NCBI RefSeq assembly: GCF_030418165.1
Contig: NZ_JAUHTQ010000012.1
Span: forward strand, 1-64,000
Source of the DNA: Ureibacillus aquaedulcis
GTDB taxonomy: Bacteria > Bacillota > Bacilli > Bacillales_A > Planococcaceae
Length of the DNA stretch: 64,000 nt
Direction of reading: 5' to 3'
Shown: positions 60,146-64,000 of the stretch, piece by piece
Position numbering within the stretch: position 1 is the stretch's first letter
Layout of the letters: every line of letters starts with the position of its first letter
Program-made: the position numbers and the translations under genes
Notes under the pieces: generated by a model
The model's database searches: none
What the model was told of the DNA's origin: nothing
The model's input: only the letters and a program-made list of their open reading frames with translations

Positions 60146-61009
60146 TTAATCAGTGGTATATCCTTCATATCTGTCTATAATTTCTTTTGCTAGATTATAG
60201 AACGCATTATATTGACCATCTTCATTCCACTTTTCCTTAAAGGCAGTATATTGTTTATCATAATCCGCTGCCATCGCCACCTGGTTATTCTCTCTAAAAA
60301 TTGTCCTAAACACGTACGGAGTCAGTCCTTTTTTAAGCTTCCCCAAAGTAGTTTTATGTACTTTTGAATCTTCTTTGAACTTGGTTACAACAATTCCCAA
60401 CGCTTCAATCTTAATCTCCATATTCTTTGAAAATTCATGGATGCGATCTACCACATAAGGAATGCCATAAGTAGAAAGGACATCAGGGATTGTGGGAATG
60501 ATATACCCATTAGCGATGCGGAGCCCGTTCAATGTGATAATTCCCATATTCGGAGGACAGTCAATTAGAATGTAATCATAATTATATTTGATTGGGCGTA
60601 TCGCCTTTTTCAAGATTTCGATTGGGTTGTCCGAGTAAAACGGGCCTGTCGGCATTTTGGCCAAGACATCTTGAATATTGATCAAATCCAGGCTGGAAGG
60701 AAGCAAATCCAAGTCTTTTACAGATGAAATATTGGATACATTTTTTTGAAGCGTTTTTTCAAGCAAGAACTTTGTATCATCAGGGTCCAAAGCTTCTTCA
60801 AATAAAGTAGCCAAGGTATAGCCATTTTCATTTAACTCTTTCCATCGCCGATCACCGATCAACATCACGGTGGCATGAGTTTGTGGATCTAAATCAATCA
60901 GCAGCACTTTCTTTTTAAATTCCGAAGTTAACACTTCCGCAAGACCTACCGTTGTCGTTGTCTTTCCTACGCCGCCCTTTAAATGAATCATCGGTATAAC
61001 AATCGCCAT
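60146..61009 (-). CDS. ParA/Soj-family ATPase
   Basis: A 287-residue deviant-Walker ATPase. The Walker A' motif KGGVGKTTT has Lys11 and Lys16, A' is LLIDLDPQTHATVML, and Walker B is ILIDCPPNMGIITL. The chain lacks the N-terminal helix-turn-helix found in plasmid type Ia ParA, so it is Soj/type Ib-like. The C-terminal half, LGIVVTKFKEDSKVHKTTLGKL and FRENNQVAMAADYDKQYTAF, fits ParA. There is no ParB-like gene next to it. Upstream, 265 bp from its start, begins an 841-bp array of 41 direct repeats. A plasmid- or island-style partition or positioning role is inferred. Confidence 0.88.
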   Translation of the reverse strand: MAIVIPMIHLKGGVGKTTTTVGLAEVLTSEFKKKVLLIDLDPQTHATVMLIGDRRWKELNENGYTLATLFEEALDPDDTKFLLEKTLQKNVSNISSVKDLDLLPSSLDLINIQDVLAKMPTGPFYSDNPIEILKKAIRPIKYNYDYILIDCPPNMGIITLNGLRIANGYIIPTIPDVLSTYGIPYVVDRIHEFSKNMEIKIEALGIVVTKFKEDSKVHKTTLGKLKKGLTPYVFRTIFRENNQVAMAADYDKQYTAFKEKWNEDGQYNAFYNLAKEIIDRYEGYTTD

Positions 61010-61273
61010 TTAATCGCCCCTTTCCTTGTCATATAAGCTATTTCATTATTTCTATATACTAATGTCCAGAATCCACCAATCAACGGATCCGTTCCAATTT
61101 CCATAGGATAAATGCCTTAAAACAAGGTATGTCCACTCCCTTCAATTCATTAATCATTTGAAGATTTATACATTTTCCCCCTCCAAATCGCAAAATAAGA
61201 CATTTCTCGGGAAATAAGTTGCTGGGTTGTTTGGAAGTTGTTGAAAGATGGAAATAGGAGAGGTTTTATTAGG

Positions 61274-62114
61274 TTACTTGCGGGTTTGTTCTATTTACGT
61301 GCGAGTTCACTCACTTTATTTGCGGGTTTCTCTACTTTACGTGCCGGTTCGCCCAGCTTACTTGCGAGTTTCCATTTTACGTGCGACTTTTTCTACTTTA
61401 CGTGCGAGTTCGCCCACTTTACGTGCTAGTTTCTCTACTTTACGTGCGGGTTCGCCCAGCTTACTTGCGAGTTTCCATTTTACGTGCGAGTTCGCCCAGC
61501 TTACTTGCGAGTTTCCATTTTACGTGCGAGTTCGCCCTCTTTACTTGCGAGTTTCTCTACTTTACGTGCGGGTTCTCCCAGCTTACTTGCGAGTTTCCAT
61601 TTTACGTGCGGGTTCGCCCAGCTTACTTGCGAGTTTCCACTTTACGTGCGAGTTCGCCCACTTTACTTGCGACTTTCTCTACTTTACGTGCGGGTTCGCC
61701 CAGCTTACTTGGGAGTTTCCACTCTACGTGCGACTTTCCCCTCTTTATTTGCGACTTTCTCTACTTTACGTGCGGGTTCGCCCAGCTTACTTGCGAGTTT
61801 CCACTTTACGTGCGGGTTCGCCCAGCTTACTTGCGAGTTTCCACTCTACGTGCGACTTTCCCCTCTTTATTTGCGACTTTCTCTACTTTACGTGCAGGTT
61901 CGCCCAGCTTACTTGCGAGTTTCCACTTTACATGCGAGTTCACTCACTTTACGTGCGAGTTTCGCTACTTTACGTGCGGGTTCGCCCAGCTTACTTGCGA
62001 GTTTCCACTTTACGTGCCACTTTACCCTCTTTACTTTCGACTTTCTCTACTTTACATGCGACTTTTCGCAGCTTACTTGCGAGTTTCACTCTCTTACGTG
62101 CGACTTCACTCCTC
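61274..62114. repeat. 841-bp array of 41 direct repeats (21 and 19 bp)
   Basis: Thirty-one units of 21 bp and ten of 19 bp account for exactly 841 bases. Each begins TTAC(G/T)TGCG on the plus strand, with few exceptions; 21-bp units end in GCCCAGC, GCCCACT or CTCTACT, and 19-bp units end in TTTCCA(T/C)T. Read on the other strand the units begin AGTGG or GCTGG and end in GTAA. Higher-order pairs recur, and one block of four units is repeated almost exactly (61697-61820 and 61826-61949 region). All three plus-strand frames stay open because the unit has no stop, which is not evidence of coding. Confidence 0.9.
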
Positions 62115-62201
62115 AATAACTCCCTTTATCAAACCTTCTCCACAACAAAAAGCCGTCAACCCATCCCCTCCCCGGAACAAGTTAACGACTCCCACAAACT
62201 A

Positions 62202-62729
62202 TTATAAGAAAAATCCACCGACTATTAGCCCGGCCATGATTACAAAGGCTGGATGAATTTTCATTCTTTCCAGCGCCAAATATGCTGCTGCCATTAGAAG
62301 CACCGTCACCACTAAGCCGATTGCATCGTAGGACGTGTTGAAGAAGTCAAAGGTCATGTCTGCTAGCAAAATCGCAATTGCGGGCAGGACAAAGCTTGAC
62401 AGCCGCTTCACTCGAGGCGAGTTTCGGTAGCGATATAAAATATTCAATAGGATAAGCATCAATATTAACGACGGCCCGACCGTTGCAAGCAAAGCCATTA
62501 GGGCGCCTGGGATACCTGCTACTTCATAACCAATAAAGCCCGCCATTTTCGTTGCGATCGGACCAGGCAGCGCATTTCCCAAAGCCAGCACTTCACTAAA
62601 TTCGCTGGTTGTCATCCAGCCGTAATTATCAACAACCTCATGCTCAATCAACGGAATCGAAGAAGGCCCTCCGCCATATCCGAGAATGCCAGGATAAAAG
62701 AAGGCCAGAAAAACTTGAATGTAAACCAT
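62202..62729 (-). CDS. Short-chain chromate transporter (CHR) half, second
   Basis: A 175-residue membrane protein of the CHR family. The conserved start FLAFFYPGILGYGGGPSSIPLIEHEVV and the central EVLALGNALPGPIATKMAGFIGYEVAG are present, followed by four to five more segments. Short CHR proteins act in pairs encoded by adjacent genes; the partner lies 4 nt upstream. Chromate efflux or a related anion antiport is the usual function, but B. subtilis YwrA/YwrB show it need not be metal resistance alone. Start ATG 62729. Confidence 0.88.
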   Translation of the reverse strand: MVYIQVFLAFFYPGILGYGGGPSSIPLIEHEVVDNYGWMTTSEFSEVLALGNALPGPIATKMAGFIGYEVAGIPGALMALLATVGPSLILMLILLNILYRYRNSPRVKRLSSFVLPAIAILLADMTFDFFNTSYDAIGLVVTVLLMAAAYLALERMKIHPAFVIMAGLIVGGFFL

Positions 62730-62732
62730 CCT

Positions 62733-63329
62733 TTATTCTCCCCCTCTTTTTTTAATTGGCAGCGTCAGGGCAAGAATCAATAATACCGCGATGACAATAC
62801 CTGGATGAACGCCTAATAAAATCATTGCAACAAACGAGGCGGTAAGAATAATCGAGCCAATTTTCCAGCCCAGCGATTTCTTTGATTTCTTTAAAAAGTC
62901 CCATGTCAGTACCCCAAGCATTACTGCCACAACAGGAACAACGCCTTTCGTCATGCCTTTTACAAAATCATAATCCTTAAATTCGTTCAATGAAGCCAGC
63001 AGGATAATCATCAACACCACTGTCGGTATTACCGTCGCAATTAAAGCTGTCACCAAACCGAGCCAACCACTTACTCGATAGCCAATATACCCGGCCATCT
63101 TGGTTGCGATCGGGCCTGGCAGTGTATTCCCGATTGAGAGAACATCCGAGAACTCTTCATCATTCATCATTTTAAAGATGTCTACTACTTCTTTTTTCAC
63201 TAATGGAATCGTGGAAGGGCCCCCTCCGAACCCTAAAATGCCCGAACGAAAGAAGGCTACGAAAATATCCCTTTGCTTAGCCAATAGGTCCTTCTCTTCA
63301 AACGGTACTGCTATTTTCTTCGTAACCAA
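62733..63329 (-). CDS. Short-chain chromate transporter (CHR) half, first
   Basis: A 198-residue CHR protein matching its neighbour: FVAFFRSGILGFGGGPSTIPLVKKEVV and DVLSIGNTLPGPIATKMAGYIGYRVSG, then membrane segments to LLILALTLPIKKRGG. I place the start at TTG 63329, preceded by GGGGGAGAGG nine bases upstream; an ATG at 63365 lies before that site. It is the first gene of the pair. The 41-unit repeat array begins 88 bp beyond the end of the second gene. Confidence 0.85.
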   Translation of the reverse strand: MVTKKIAVPFEEKDLLAKQRDIFVAFFRSGILGFGGGPSTIPLVKKEVVDIFKMMNDEEFSDVLSIGNTLPGPIATKMAGYIGYRVSGWLGLVTALIATVIPTVVLMIILLASLNEFKDYDFVKGMTKGVVPVVAVMLGVLTWDFLKKSKKSLGWKIGSIILTASFVAMILLGVHPGIVIAVLLILALTLPIKKRGGE

Positions 63330-63580
63330 TTTCCAATCCCTCTCCCCCTGGGTTAGTATCACCATTTTTCACTTTCGACTTGGCATCACAAAAAAGCAAA
63401 CAAACCTTTCTGTACTCCGCTCTATCAAAATTGAGTGTTTTATCCCAAAATATTTTTTTAAATAAAAAATAAACATCTTTCAACTTTGGCAGCATCACCA
63501 AGTCCTCTAAAATGTTTTAAAAAATTATATTAAAATTCTGTAGGTTCAGATATTTAATTTAAAGGTTACCTGACTACCAT

Positions 63581-63615
63581 AAAAATGTAAAGAGGCGCCG
63601 GCTAACAGCACCTCT
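63581..63615 (-). terminator. Terminator of Nudix gene at the window edge
   Basis: AGAGG-C-GC and GC-A-CCTCT form a short stem; on the minus strand TTTACATTTTT follows. Confidence 0.5.
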
Positions 63616-63649
63616 CCCTCACGTTCCCGTTTAAATGTGCATACTACTA

Positions 63650-64000
63650 CTACTTCGATGTATTTACCGCGAGCTTTTCGTTAAGTTTGCAGTATACGAC
63701 CTTCATTTCAGGTTCTGTGCTTGCCTCAACCGCATTCTCTAATTCAAACCAGCCAATATCACTATTTTCATCTGCTTTAATGTGTAATAATTCGCTTTCA
63801 CTTGCCTCTAACAAGTACGTCACATTTAAGTGAACATGGGTTGCTACATGTTTCCCTTTCTTTTCATGAGCAGGAACGCCTAAAATCTCAATTGAATAAA
63901 TTTCCTCCGAAACAGGTTTTACATTTTTCAGTCCCGTTTCTTCTGTAGCCTCTTTTAAAGCAACATGCAATAAGTCCGTATCCCCATCAGCATGACCACC
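63650..64000 (-). CDS. Nudix hydrolase, partial at the window edge
   Basis: The 117 codons before the stop are present; the start lies outside. The Nudix box begins at the edge (GHADGDTDLLHVALKEATEE followed by TGL), with the essential Glu residues intact. Later HVATHVHLNVTYLLEASESE and DENSDIGWFELENA are typical of the NUDIX domain as found in ADP-ribose-type or unassigned Nudix proteins. The substrate is unknown. Confidence 0.85.
   Translation of the reverse strand, partial: GGHADGDTDLLHVALKEATEETGLKNVKPVSEEIYSIEILGVPAHEKKGKHVATHVHLNVTYLLEASESELLHIKADENSDIGWFELENAVEASTEPEMKVVYCKLNEKLAVNTSK

Noticed and set aside
61274-62114. CRISPR array
   Set aside because: Repeats are directly adjacent with no unique spacers, and no cas gene is present.
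61238-62256. Three long plus-strand open frames (211-319 codons) with Tyr/Leu/Arg/Val repeats
   Set aside because: All three frames are open because the 21/19-bp repeat unit contains no stop in any plus frame. There is no ribosome site, and the mix of 19- and 21-bp units shifts the frame.
63298-63501. Minus-strand frame of 67 codons before the CHR gene
   Set aside because: It overlaps the CHR start region in another frame and has no ribosome site or recognisable features.

Overview
The window is low-GC Firmicute DNA from an endospore former, most likely a Bacillales member of the Planococcaceae (Lysinibacillus/Solibacillus-like); the genus is an inference. The evidence is a gerA-type germination operon, DUF3231 and DUF3243 genes, small Asn-rich proteins with an EEFA motif, strong AGGAGG-type ribosome sites, frequent TTG/GTG starts and many intrinsic terminators. 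There is no rRNA, insertion sequence, prophage or CRISPR array, and only one tRNA (Asn). It reads as a chromosomal accessory/stress region.

Layout. 0.4-6.4 kb: two CBO0543-like membrane proteins, DUF3231 and DUF3243 proteins, a manganese catalase, tRNA-Asn and an Asn-rich micro-protein. 7-10.5 kb: the overlapping germinant-receptor operon A-B-C. 10.7-18.9 kb: DinB-like protein, hydrolase, three DUF606 small transporters with an ArsR regulator whose two predicted operators overlap promoters, NADPH dehydrogenase NamA, two GNAT acetyltransferases, a NERD protein, a Nudix enzyme and a frameshifted gene. 19-24 kb: a large PLD-helicase-DUF3427 protein and a membrane diguanylate cyclase. 24-34 kb: ketopantoate reductase, arginine-deiminase-fold enzyme, a MarR/quinone-reductase divergon, the alkylation-repair operon adaA-alkA-ogt, an M50-like protein without its zinc ligands, and a PadR-DUF4188 operon. 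34-38 kb: an APH-like kinase that seems to lack its ATP-binding lysine, a frameshifted secreted protein, a small acidic lipoprotein and an SLH protein.

38-48 kb is a Ter-type stress system. It has TerD-VWA and VWA proteins, three TerD paralogues, and a four-gene module (HpcH/HpaI-like lyase, TRSP-type phosphoribosyltransferase, StiP/PELOTA-type protein, HAD phosphatase) of the kind proposed to make a nucleoside-like metabolite. No TerC and no ATP-grasp gene is visible here. 48.7-51 kb: a PAS-GGDEF protein, a small lipoprotein and a probable type I toxin locus. 51-59.6 kb: a complete oligopeptide/dipeptide ABC importer with an M20 peptidase, preceded by a sensor kinase that has no response-regulator gene here. 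59.7-64 kb: a small EEFASE-motif protein, an orphan ParA-like ATPase beside an 841-bp array of 41 direct repeats, a split chromate-transporter pair and the edge of a Nudix gene.

The main unexplained structure is a family of ~21-bp-period tandem arrays (26165-26247, 40460-40563, 61274-62114). Their units share an AGTGG-type head and an AA end but otherwise differ. The largest lies directly upstream of the ParA-like gene, which suggests, without proving, a centromere-like or nucleoid-organising site. Other notable items are the lysine-less kinase, the dead M50-like protein, two genes each broken by a single frameshift, and several dispersed short repeats.
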